Shown: piece by piece, positions 13,921 to 21,383 of the stretch
Layout: each line of letters opens with the position of its first letter
Position numbering within the stretch: position 1 is the first letter of the stretch
From: Clostridia bacterium
GTDB taxonomy: Bacteria > Bacillota > Clostridia > Lachnospirales > Lachnospiraceae
NCBI GenBank assembly: GCA_026000755.1
Contig: BNZC01000017.1
Location: 1-30,947, forward strand
Length of the DNA: 30,947 nucleotides
Direction: 5' to 3'
Program-made: the position numbers and the translations under genes
Notes under the pieces: generated by a model
The model's input: only the letters and a program-made list of their open reading frames with translations
Databases searched by the model: none
What the model was told of the DNA's origin: nothing

Positions 13921-13952
13921 GATTAGGGGATAATTAGTCCCTTAATCTTTTT
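13921..13952 (+). terminator. rho-independent terminator after rnc
   Basis: GATTAGGGGA pairs with TCCCTTAATC (10 bp, one G-U) around a 7-nt loop and is followed by five T. This is the clearest standard terminator in the window. Confidence 0.85.
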
Positions 13953-13969
13953 GAAAGGAGGATAAGAAG

Positions 13970-14107
13970 ATGGACTTAACAAATTTTGTAGTGGGTACTT
14001 TTGTAACGTATACAATACTGTGGTTAATACCTATAGTATTAGTATCAATTGCTGTGTGTGCGGTAGTAACTATATTAAGAAACGATGACGATGAAGAGGA
14101 GGAATAA
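13970..14107 (+). CDS. 45-residue single-pass membrane protein, unknown
   Basis: Starts at ATG 13970 behind a near-perfect ribosome binding site (AAAGGAGG, 9 nt upstream). A hydrophobic segment covers about residues 6-36 (FVVGTFVTYTILWLIPIVLV and on), followed by Arg-Asn and an all-acidic tail DDDEEEE. This is a plausible small membrane protein with one or two short helices. It lies between the rnc terminator and smc, so it probably has its own transcript. I do not recognise a family. The strong ribosome binding site and clean topology argue that it is real. Confidence 0.7.
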   Translation: MDLTNFVVGTFVTYTILWLIPIVLVSIAVCAVVTILRNDDDEEEE

Positions 14108-14265
14108 TGTATGTTGAAAAGATTGCTAGATCGCATCGAACTAAATTGAAACAATAGCATATTTTTCGCCACATATCATCCGATTCCCTATCTAATAGAA
14201 AATCGGAAATGGATACGCAACCTAGAATACATAGTAATTTTTTATAAGAAAAGGATACACCACTT

Positions 14266-17200
14266 ATGTACCTAAAAACCATAGAAGTACACGGCTTCAA
14301 ATCCTTTGCCAATAAAATCATCTTTGAATTTCATAATGGAATCACCGCCATTGTAGGACCAAACGGCAGTGGAAAGAGCAATGTGGGTGATGCGGTGCGT
14401 TGGGTTTTAGGAGAGCAAAGTGCCAAGCAGTTGCGTGGTGCCAATATGCAGGATGTTATCTTTTCCGGTACGGTCAACCGAAAACCCCTAAGCTATGCTT
14501 ATGTTGCCATCACCTTGGACAATGCAGACCGGCACTTGGGTCTTGATTTTAACGAAGTGACCATTGCAAGGCGGGTCTACCGCTCGGGAGAGAGTGAATA
14601 TCTGATGAATGGTACCTCTTGCCGCTTAAAGGACGTGCAGGAGTTGTTTTATGATACGGGCATTGGCAAAGAGGGCTATTCCATTATCGGTCAGGGTCAA
14701 ATCGAAAAGATTCTAAACGGTAAGCCGGACGAACGCAGAGAATTGTTTGATGAAGCGGCAGGCATTGTAAAATACAAACGTAGGAAAGCCGCAGCCCAAA
14801 AGAAACTGGAAAACGAAAGACAAAACTTAATCCGAGTAAACGACATCTTGTCTGAACTGGAAAAACAAGTAGAACCCTTAGAGCAGCAGTCGGAAAAAGC
14901 CCGAGCCTACCTTAAGAAAAAAGAGGATCTAAAGAGCTGCGACGTTGATTTATTTGTGGCGGAAGTGGGGCGAGTTGAAAGGGAACAGGCGGATACCGAA
15001 GAAAAAATAACATTAACTACGGAAGAACTTCGTATTTCCAAGGAAAAATACGAAGCCACCAAAGAAAAATACGAAGCCACGGAACGAGAAATGGAGCAGA
15101 TGGAAAGCGCCGTTTCTTTGTTGCGTGAAGAATTGTCGGATACGGGCTTAAAAAAAGGGAAATTAGAAGGAGAAATAGACCTTTTAGAAGAACAGATTAA
15201 AAGTGTGGTGCAAAGCCGTGAGCATTACGGTAGTCGCAAGGAAGCCGTATTAAGCGAGATAGAAGAAAAAAGCCGTCAGCAAAAGGAATACGAGGAAGAA
15301 GAGGCAAAAATCGCCGAAAAGCTTCATACCACCGAAGCCGCCGGAAATAAAGCACGAGAACAACATGAAAGCCTTAGCACCCAAATCGCAGAAGAACAAT
15401 CCAAAATGGAAGCGGGCAAACAGGAAGCCATTGATTTGTTGCACCACAAAAGCGATGTGAAGGTTAACCGTCAGCACTACGATACCATGCGGGAACAGGC
15501 GAACATCAGACAGGCACAGATTAACAAACTGTTGCTGGAGAAAAAAAGTGAGGAAGCGGAATTTGTTGCCAATCAGGAAGAGGCACAAAAAGAGCTGTCA
15601 AATATCAGAGAAAAACAAAGCCATTTAGCGGCGGAAGAAGATAAAATCGAAACAAAACGCAGGCAATGGCAGGAGCAACAGACAGAACTTGATCGGAAAA
15701 TCGAAGAAACGACAAAGAATTTTCACCGCAGTAAGGCACGCTTAGATTCTATGACAAACATTGCCGAACGCTACGATGGATATGGGAACAGCATTCGCCG
15801 TGCCATGGAGCAGAAGGCGACAGAACCGGGCATTTGCGGTGTTGTGGCGGATTTTATTAAGACAAAGCCGGAATATGAAACCGCCATTGAAACGGCGCTT
15901 GGAGGTAGTGTCCAAAACATTGTGACAAAGGATGAGGAAACGGCAAAGAGAGTCATTTCCCATTTGAAGAAAAATCGTTACGGCAGAGCAACCTTTTTGC
16001 CCCTTACAAGCGTAGGGAAACATTTACCCCCCCCCAATGAAGCACCTCTTGCCGAAGAGGGGGTACTGGGCATTGCAAGCAGACTGGTGTCGGTGGACAA
16101 GGAATATGGCAATCTGGCGACCTATTTACTGGGACGAACCTATGTAGTGGATCACATTGATCATGCCACGGCATTGGCACGGAAATTCCGTTATTCTTTA
16201 CGAATTGTGACATTAGAGGGAGAATCCTTAAACCCCGGCGGTTCTATGACGGGAGGGGCATTTAAGAATAGCAGTCATCTCTTAGGGCGAAAACGTGAGA
16301 TAGAGGAACTGGAAAAAGAAGTTGCCTCCTTACATGACAACTTACAAAGTGATAGGGAACGTTTAGAAGGAATAAAAACGGCGAGAGAACTGTTAAAGGA
16401 CGACCTAAATCAAATCAGAGAGGACTTACAACAGGCAGGATTAGAAGAAAACAGTGCCATACATAAAACCGAAACCTTAGGGGAACAGATTAAGAATGCG
16501 GCAGATAAAGCGAAGGACTTGCTTGCAGAAAGCAATGAAATCGAACAGCAGATTTTACAGCTGAAAGAAGAAAACAGCAAGATTTTAGAGGATATTGAAG
16601 CGGCAGGAATCAAAGAAGCAGGCTTAGAGGAAGAAAACAAGCGATTAGAAGAGAAGATTGACAAGGACAAGTTGACCTTAGAGGAGTTATTTGCACAATT
16701 GTCCGCATTACAGCTTGAAGAATCCACACTAAGTCAGCAGGATGGATTTGCAAAGGAGAATATTAACCGTACCAAAGGTGAAGTTGGGAAGCTCACAGAG
16801 GAGCTTGATTTGTTGACCGCAGATTTTGAACATTCCGATGAGCAGATTGACCAAAAGAAAGATGAAATTAAGAAGCTTACGGAAGAAATTAAAGCACATA
16901 AGGAGGCTTATGCAGGTTTTGAGGAGCATTTAGCCAATCACCAACGGCAAAAAGAAGAGATGACCGCTCGTTATAAGGGCTTCTTTGGGGAACGAGAAGC
17001 GATCGCAGAGGAAAATTCCCGTCTGGATAAGGAATTGTTTCGCTTAAATAACCAGTTGGAACGCTTAATCGAAAGCCTTACAAATCGCAATGCCTATATG
17101 TGGGAAGAGTATGAGTTGACTTATCACAATGCCTTACCTCTTGCAGGCGATGAGGAAATCTCTTCTGATGTCTTAAAAGCAAAGATTTCCGAATTAAAAG

Positions 17201-17826
17201 AGGAAATCAGATCCCTTGGCAATGTAAATGTAAATGCAATTGAGGAATACAAGGAAGTATCGGAACGTTATTTCTTCCTAAAGACCCAGCATGATGACTT
17301 GATTACGGCGGAAAATACCCTACTTGGCATCATAGAAGAGTTAGATGAGGGGATGCGTAAGCAATTCTTGGAGAAATTTACGGACATTCAACGGGAATTT
17401 GATGCAGCTTTTCGGGAGCTGTTCGGAGGGGGTAAGGGCAGCCTTGAATTGTTGTCAGATGAGGACATTTTAGAGAGCGGGATTCGCATTATTGCGCAGC
17501 CGCCCGGTAAAAAACTGCAAAACATGATGCAGTTATCGGGGGGGGAGAAATCCTTAACAGCCATAGCGTTGTTGTTCGCTATTCAAAACCTAAAGCCCTC
17601 GCCATTTTGTCTTTTAGATGAGATTGAAGCGGCCTTAGATGATTCTAATGTGGGAAGATTTGCAAAGTATTTACATCGATTGACAAAGAATACACAGTTT
17701 ATCGTCATCACCCATAGGAGAGGAACCATGGCGGCGGCGGATCGTTTGTATGGCATTACCATGCAGGAGAAGGGCGTCTCGACCTTGGTTTCGGTGAATC
17801 TGATTGAACATGATTTAACGGAGTAG
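14266..17826 (+). CDS. smc: chromosome segregation SMC ATPase
   Basis: 1186 residues, full length. Walker [20 protein letters not shown] is at about residues 32-50, followed by QDVIFSGT. Long coiled coils run at about 170-500 and 680-1020 around a hinge (about 510-660, [19 protein letters not shown] to [12 protein letters not shown]). The ABC signature [10 protein letters not shown] is at about 1091 and Walker [14 protein letters not shown] near 1118. As a homodimer with ScpA and ScpB it organises and segregates the chromosome. A heptad-length duplication [14 protein letters not shown] occurs in the first coil (about 15040-15080). Two homopolymer runs lie in the gene: nine C at 16027-16035 (three Pro) and eight G at 17538-17545 in the signature motif. 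The start has AAGGA upstream. Confidence 0.98.
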   Translation: MYLKTIEVHGFKSFANKIIFEFHNGITAIVGPNGSGKSNVGDAVRWVLGEQSAKQLRGANMQDVIFSGTVNRKPLSYAYVAITLDNADRHLGLDFNEVTIARRVYRSGESEYLMNGTSCRLKDVQELFYDTGIGKEGYSIIGQGQIEKILNGKPDERRELFDEAAGIVKYKRRKAAAQKKLENERQNLIRVNDILSELEKQVEPLEQQSEKARAYLKKKEDLKSCDVDLFVAEVGRVEREQADTEEKITLTTEELRISKEKYEATKEKYEATEREMEQMESAVSLLREELSDTGLKKGKLEGEIDLLEEQIKSVVQSREHYGSRKEAVLSEIEEKSRQQKEYEEEEAKIAEKLHTTEAAGNKAREQHESLSTQIAEEQSKMEAGKQEAIDLLHHKSDVKVNRQHYDTMREQANIRQAQINKLLLEKKSEEAEFVANQEEAQKELSNIREKQSHLAAEEDKIETKRRQWQEQQTELDRKIEETTKNFHRSKARLDSMTNIAERYDGYGNSIRRAMEQKATEPGICGVVADFIKTKPEYETAIETALGGSVQNIVTKDEETAKRVISHLKKNRYGRATFLPLTSVGKHLPPPNEAPLAEEGVLGIASRLVSVDKEYGNLATYLLGRTYVVDHIDHATALARKFRYSLRIVTLEGESLNPGGSMTGGAFKNSSHLLGRKREIEELEKEVASLHDNLQSDRERLEGIKTARELLKDDLNQIREDLQQAGLEENSAIHKTETLGEQIKNAADKAKDLLAESNEIEQQILQLKEENSKILEDIEAAGIKEAGLEEENKRLEEKIDKDKLTLEELFAQLSALQLEESTLSQQDGFAKENINRTKGEVGKLTEELDLLTADFEHSDEQIDQKKDEIKKLTEEIKAHKEAYAGFEEHLANHQRQKEEMTARYKGFFGEREAIAEENSRLDKELFRLNNQLERLIESLTNRNAYMWEEYELTYHNALPLAGDEEISSDVLKAKISELKEEIRSLGNVNVNAIEEYKEVSERYFFLKTQHDDLITAENTLLGIIEELDEGMRKQFLEKFTDIQREFDAAFRELFGGGKGSLELLSDEDILESGIRIIAQPPGKKLQNMMQLSGGEKSLTAIALLFAIQNLKPSPFCLLDEIEAALDDSNVGRFAKYLHRLTKNTQFIVITHRRGTMAAADRLYGITMQEKGVSTLVSVNLIEHDLTE

Positions 17827-17852
17827 GGCAAGAAATCTCTTTCAAGAAGTTT

Positions 17853-17881
17853 TTGACAATCCCCCCAATTTTTGGTATGAT
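17853..17881 (+). promoter_or_regulatory. sigma-A promoter of ribF
   Basis: TTGACA (17853-17858), 17-nt spacer containing six C, TATGAT (17876-17881). It starts 27 bp after the smc stop, so ribF does not depend on smc transcription. It also rules out the in-frame start codon at 17853, which lies inside the -35. Confidence 0.85.
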
Positions 17882-17898
17882 AGAAACAGATTGTTTCT
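17882..17898 (+). promoter_or_regulatory. operator-like dyad at the ribF transcription start
   Basis: AGAAACA-GAT-TGTTTCT, perfect 7-bp arms, begins the base after the -10 and covers the likely transcription start. It could be a repressor site or a short leader hairpin; there is no FMN riboswitch-like sequence here. Confidence 0.45.
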
Positions 17899-17924
17899 GT
17901 CGTATGAAAAGGGAGAGTGAAACG

Positions 17925-18860
17925 ATGTACTACCTAAAAAACAAAACAGACTGTTCCATTTCAGAACCTACCGTACTAAGCCTTGGGAAATTTGACGGCT
18001 TTCACCTGGGTCACAGGCTTTTGATGGAACAGCTTTTGCAAAAGAAAAAACAGGGGCTTGCGGCAACGATTTTCACTTTCCATATTCCCCCCCGAACTCT
18101 TGTAAATCAAGTGGCCCAAAGGGTTCTTTTGACCAATCAGGAAAAACGTTATTTACTGGAAATGACAGGCATAGATTATTTCGTGGAATACCCATTTACC
18201 AAGGAAATTCGTCAAATGGAGCCTAGGGCATTTCTAAAACAAATTACGGAACAATTTTCGGTGAAATGTATTGTGGCAGGAGAGGATTTTCGTTTTGGCA
18301 AGGATAGGAGCGGAGATTCTCATACCATTATAGAATGGGGCAAGGCATATGGCCTTGAAAGCATCATCATAGAGAAAAGGCAGTATCATGAAGAGGAAAT
18401 CAGCAGTACCCGTATCAGAGAATACCTGCTTTTGGGCAAGCTTAAGGAAGCCAACGAACGATTGGGATACCCTTTCTTTTTAAGGGGGGGGGTACTGCAT
18501 GGAAAGCAACTGGGACGAACCTTGGGATTTCCCACCATCAATCAGATGTCTCCGGAGAAGAAATTGCTGCCTCCTTACGGCGTATATGTGACACAGGCAA
18601 TTGTTAGAGGCAAGACCTATGGAGCCGTTACAAACATCGGAAAAAATCCAACCATAAGAGCGGGATTACCGGTTGTGGCGGAGAGTTTTTTGTTTGATTT
18701 TAATGAAGAAATCTATGGGGAAGAAGTAGAAATCCGGTTTCTGGAATTTCTGCGAAGTGAGATGAAGTTTCACTCGCTAGAAGCCTTAAAAGAGCAGATG
18801 GAGCGGGATGCGGCGAGGGCATACGCATTCCTTAAAGTGGGAAGAAAGTTCACGCCATAG
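17925..18860 (+). CDS. ribF: bifunctional riboflavin kinase / FMN adenylyltransferase
   Basis: 311 residues from ATG 17925, chosen because AGGGAG lies upstream and the promoter excludes the longer frame. The N-terminal adenylyltransferase domain has SLGKFDGFHLGHRLL (about residues 20-34) and ISSTRIREYLLLG (about 160-172). The C-terminal riboflavin kinase domain has GVLHGKQLGRTLGFPTIN (about 189-206) and GAVTNIGKNPTI. It converts riboflavin to FMN and then FAD. Two homopolymer runs are present: seven C at 18087-18093 and nine G at 18484-18492. The 3' end is duplicated in degenerate form downstream (18874-18934). Confidence 0.95.
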   Translation: MYYLKNKTDCSISEPTVLSLGKFDGFHLGHRLLMEQLLQKKKQGLAATIFTFHIPPRTLVNQVAQRVLLTNQEKRYLLEMTGIDYFVEYPFTKEIRQMEPRAFLKQITEQFSVKCIVAGEDFRFGKDRSGDSHTIIEWGKAYGLESIIIEKRQYHEEEISSTRIREYLLLGKLKEANERLGYPFFLRGGVLHGKQLGRTLGFPTINQMSPEKKLLPPYGVYVTQAIVRGKTYGAVTNIGKNPTIRAGLPVVAESFLFDFNEEIYGEEVEIRFLEFLRSEMKFHSLEALKEQMERDAARAYAFLKVGRKFTP

Positions 18861-18934
18861 AAGCAGGAAAAGCGCAGATGGAGTGAGATACTGTTTTAGG
18901 CACACGCATTTCTCAAAATGAGAAAAAGTTTCCG
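18794..18934. repeat. degenerate tandem duplication of the ribF 3' end
   Basis: About 60 bp of ribF (18794-18854, beginning GCAGATGGAGCGGGATG) recur with many changes at 18874-18934 (beginning GCAGATGGAGTGAGATA), offset by 80-81 bp. Shared landmarks include ACGCATT, then a purine-rich GAA-AAAGTT stretch. The second copy is noncoding and lies just before the ribosome binding site of the PPK2 gene. Confidence 0.7.
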
Positions 18935-18948
18935 AAAGGAGAGTTGCC

Positions 18949-20469
18949 ATGTTAAAGAAAAAGATAAGAACACCGGATAGCGTAAGCAAAGCCGAACTCA
19001 AACAGAAAATCGAGTCGGCAAAGGAACATTTGGGAGAACTGCAAAGACAGTATCGCGAGGCAGGGATTCCTGTCATACTGGTGTTTGAGGGCATGGGAGC
19101 CGCAGGAAAAGGAGTTCAAATCAATCGTCTCATTCAAGCCTTAGATCCGCGCGGGTTTTCTGTTTATACCGGCACACGCCCTACAGAAGAGGAGCAATTA
19201 CGCCCATTTTTATGGCGATATTGGGTGCGTACCCCTGCAAAGGGTAGGATTGCCGTTTTCGATCGCAGTTGGTATCGTATGGTGCAGACGGATCGTTTTG
19301 AGAAAGAAGAAAATCAAAAAATAATAAATTCGAAAGAAATAAATGAGCATTATGAGGACATCAATTCCTTTGAAAAACAATTGGCGGATGACGGAGCCGT
19401 TATCATAAAGTTCTTTTTGCATATCGATAAAAAAGAGCAGAAAACCAGATTCAAAAAGCTTTTAGCTGACCCGGAAACGGCTTGGAGAGTGACAAAAGAG
19501 GATCAGCATAGAAACCGTGAATTTGAAAAATTCGAGAAAATTAATGGGGAAATGATAGCGGCTACAGATCAGCACTATGCCCCATGGACGATAGTTGACG
19601 GAACAAAAAAGCAGGAAGCGGCAGCTCACATCATAGGAACGGTATGTCAGCAATTGGAAAACTTCCTTGAAAGGCGCAATCAAAAGACTGCTTTAAAGCA
19701 GCCGGAACCTGCACCCTATAGTATGGGGACAAACATTCTAAGCAGAATTGATTTAACAAAAAGTCTGACGGAAGAGGAATACCAAAAAGAAAAAGAGGTC
19801 TTACAAAAACGTCTGGAATTTTTGCACAGCGAATTGTATCACCACCGTATCCCCCTCATCATCGGCTTTGAAGGTTGGGATGCGGGAGGAAAAGGCGGTG
19901 CTATCAAACGGCTAACCAATCGCTTGGATCCAAGAGGTTATCAAGTGATTCCAACGGCGGCCCCCAGCGATGTGGAGAAAGAACATCACTATTTGTGGCG
20001 TTTTTGGGAACATATGCCAAAGGCGGGACACATTGCCATTTTTGACCGCACTTGGTATGGGCGAGTTATGGTGGAACGAGTGGAAGGCTTTTGCAGCATG
20101 GAGGAATGGAAAAGGGCTTATCGTGAAATCAATGCCATGGAATTGCATTTGGCAAATGCAGGAGCTGTGGTGCTGAAATTCTGGATGCATATTGATAAGG
20201 ACGAACAGGAAAAACGTTTTACAGAACGTACCAACAATCCCTTAAAGGCTTGGAAAATTACGGAAGAGGACTGGCGTAACAGGGAAAAATGGGATTTGTA
20301 TAAGGCGGCAGTCAATGAGATGTTGGTGAAAACCTCTACCGATTACGCTCCTTGGATTGTCGTGGAGGGCAACGATAAATATTATGCCCGAATCCGGGTG
20401 TTAAGGAGCGTGGTAGAGGCGTTAGAGGCCGAAAGCACCTTAGCGATTAGCGAGCGTAAGCGAAGCTAG
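18949..20469 (+). CDS. double-domain PPK2 polyphosphate kinase (polyphosphate:AMP phosphotransferase type)
   Basis: 506 residues made of two PPK2 domains (about 15-240 and 265-500). The second has the full set of motifs: GFEGWDAGGKGGAIKRL (Walker A with its catalytic Asp), DPRGYQVIP, and FDRTWYGRVMVERVEG. The first is altered: EGMGAAGKG lacks that Asp, and DRSWYRMV replaces the WYGR motif, so only the C-terminal half is likely catalytic. Two-domain PPK2 enzymes usually transfer phosphate from polyphosphate to AMP, helping energy recovery. AAAGGAG precedes the start. The final residues (about STLAISERKRS) and the stop are contributed by a family B repeat that starts at 20429. The gene converges on ytaF. 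Confidence 0.93.
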   Translation: MLKKKIRTPDSVSKAELKQKIESAKEHLGELQRQYREAGIPVILVFEGMGAAGKGVQINRLIQALDPRGFSVYTGTRPTEEEQLRPFLWRYWVRTPAKGRIAVFDRSWYRMVQTDRFEKEENQKIINSKEINEHYEDINSFEKQLADDGAVIIKFFLHIDKKEQKTRFKKLLADPETAWRVTKEDQHRNREFEKFEKINGEMIAATDQHYAPWTIVDGTKKQEAAAHIIGTVCQQLENFLERRNQKTALKQPEPAPYSMGTNILSRIDLTKSLTEEEYQKEKEVLQKRLEFLHSELYHHRIPLIIGFEGWDAGGKGGAIKRLTNRLDPRGYQVIPTAAPSDVEKEHHYLWRFWEHMPKAGHIAIFDRTWYGRVMVERVEGFCSMEEWKRAYREINAMELHLANAGAVVLKFWMHIDKDEQEKRFTERTNNPLKAWKITEEDWRNREKWDLYKAAVNEMLVKTSTDYAPWIVVEGNDKYYARIRVLRSVVEALEAESTLAISERKRS

Positions 20470-20584
20470 AGCTTGGTGCGAGGTCGTTCCCGAACCTTAG
20501 TGAGTGCGAAGCACGAACTAAGCCCTGTTCTTTAGGGTGCTGCTTACCGCAGGTTATTTCGGCGGTAAGATTGTTGTGAATTAT
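20429..20584. repeat. family B structured repeat, copy 1 (PPK2-ytaF)
   Basis: 156 nt starting CCGAAAGCACC. Predicted stems: GCACC (20435-20439) with GGTGC, a hairpin around AGTGCGAAGCAC (absent at the same place in copy 2), CCCT-GTTCTTT-AGGG, and CTTACCGC/GCGGTAAG, then ATTGTTGTGAATTAT. The second copy, at 24024-24155, keeps each common stem but with different bases (for example GCACT/AGTGC), which is compensatory change. It overlaps the PPK2 stop codon. Confidence 0.85.
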
Positions 20585-20600
20585 ATTAACGAACCAACCC

Positions 20601-21170
20601 CTAGCCTATAGCTTGCCACACCCCCAACACAGCAATAATCCCTCCGGAAATGGGTGCTGCAAATTCACAGAGCTTTTGCGGGCAGGATTTTTTTCCGAGC
20701 AGACTTCCCAGAAACAGAAAGAGAATGCTAAGCACAAGGGTCAGAACACAGGCTAGTGTTAGGTTCATGCCGGACAGTCCTGCGCCAATGCCCATACCCA
20801 TATTATTGAGGGATAAAACAATGCCCAAAAGCATGGATTCCTTTACAGACAGCCGAATGGGCGTACATTCTGCTGCTAAGGCATTCGGGGGCAGTTTCTT
20901 TCGGTCATAGAAAAGATATTTTAACAGGTAGTAGAGACCCAAGATGAAAAGCAACAGTCCGCCCGCCCGATTTGCGTGGGCGGAGGGCAGAAAGCTTGCC
21001 ACACCCATTCCGCAGAAAATGGAAATTACCGTGCCGAAAAAGGTAATACCGCTGATGAAAAGGTTTTGGGCAAGGGAAATCTGCTGTTTTTTCAAACCGT
21101 AAGAAAAACCAATCAGCAAAGTGTCGATATTTACACAAAAGGCGAATAAAAAAGCCGAGAAGATAGGCAT
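20601..21170 (-). CDS. ytaF: YtaF/MntP-like sporulation membrane protein
   Basis: 189 residues with six hydrophobic segments in the MntP-like fold. The first helix contains FCVNIDTLLIGFSYGLKKQQ, the conserved Asp and the SYGLKK motif typical of YtaF, and the fourth has VLSLNNMGMGIGAGLSG (the second half-repeat of the motif). The family is related to manganese efflux pumps; YtaF itself is a sporulation-linked inner membrane protein of unsettled function. GGGAG precedes ATG 21170. It is convergent with the PPK2 gene and divergent from mutS, with a family A repeat in the divergent gap. MntP-type Mn export is the alternative reading. Confidence 0.8.
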   Translation of the reverse strand: MPIFSAFLFAFCVNIDTLLIGFSYGLKKQQISLAQNLFISGITFFGTVISIFCGMGVASFLPSAHANRAGGLLLFILGLYYLLKYLFYDRKKLPPNALAAECTPIRLSVKESMLLGIVLSLNNMGMGIGAGLSGMNLTLACVLTLVLSILFLFLGSLLGKKSCPQKLCEFAAPISGGIIAVLGVWQAIG

Positions 21171-21236
21171 AAAAGCTCCCGAGGAAACATTGATTTAAGA
21201 TAGTATATTCTTTTTTATAGAAAGAGTGAGAATAGA

Positions 21237-21367
21237 GTTACAGTTCACACATAACCATTCCGCGAGGTGTTTTGCAAAGCAAAACCCGAGTAGTCCATGC
21301 ACCAAATTGCGTTTTTTGCGCTTTGTGTGCATAATTGTATTGTTCAGTGTTTTTCTGCTGAACAATA
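21237..21367. repeat. family A repeat, copy 3 (upstream of mutS)
   Basis: 131 nt aligned end to end with copies 1 and 2 but diverged. The internal stem reads GTTTTGC-AAA-GCAAAAC (compensatory to copy 1), and the terminal hairpin is TATTGTTCAG...CTGAACAATA (21338-21367), unrelated in sequence to that of copies 1 and 2 yet again perfectly paired. It ends 3 nt before the mutS ribosome binding site. Confidence 0.85.
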
Positions 21368-21383
21368 GAAAGAGGTGACACGC

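Noticed and set aside
17853..17924. N-terminal extension of RibF in the same frame.
   Set aside because: It lies in the -35 to leader region of the promoter, lacks a ribosome binding site, and is absent from family members as I know them.
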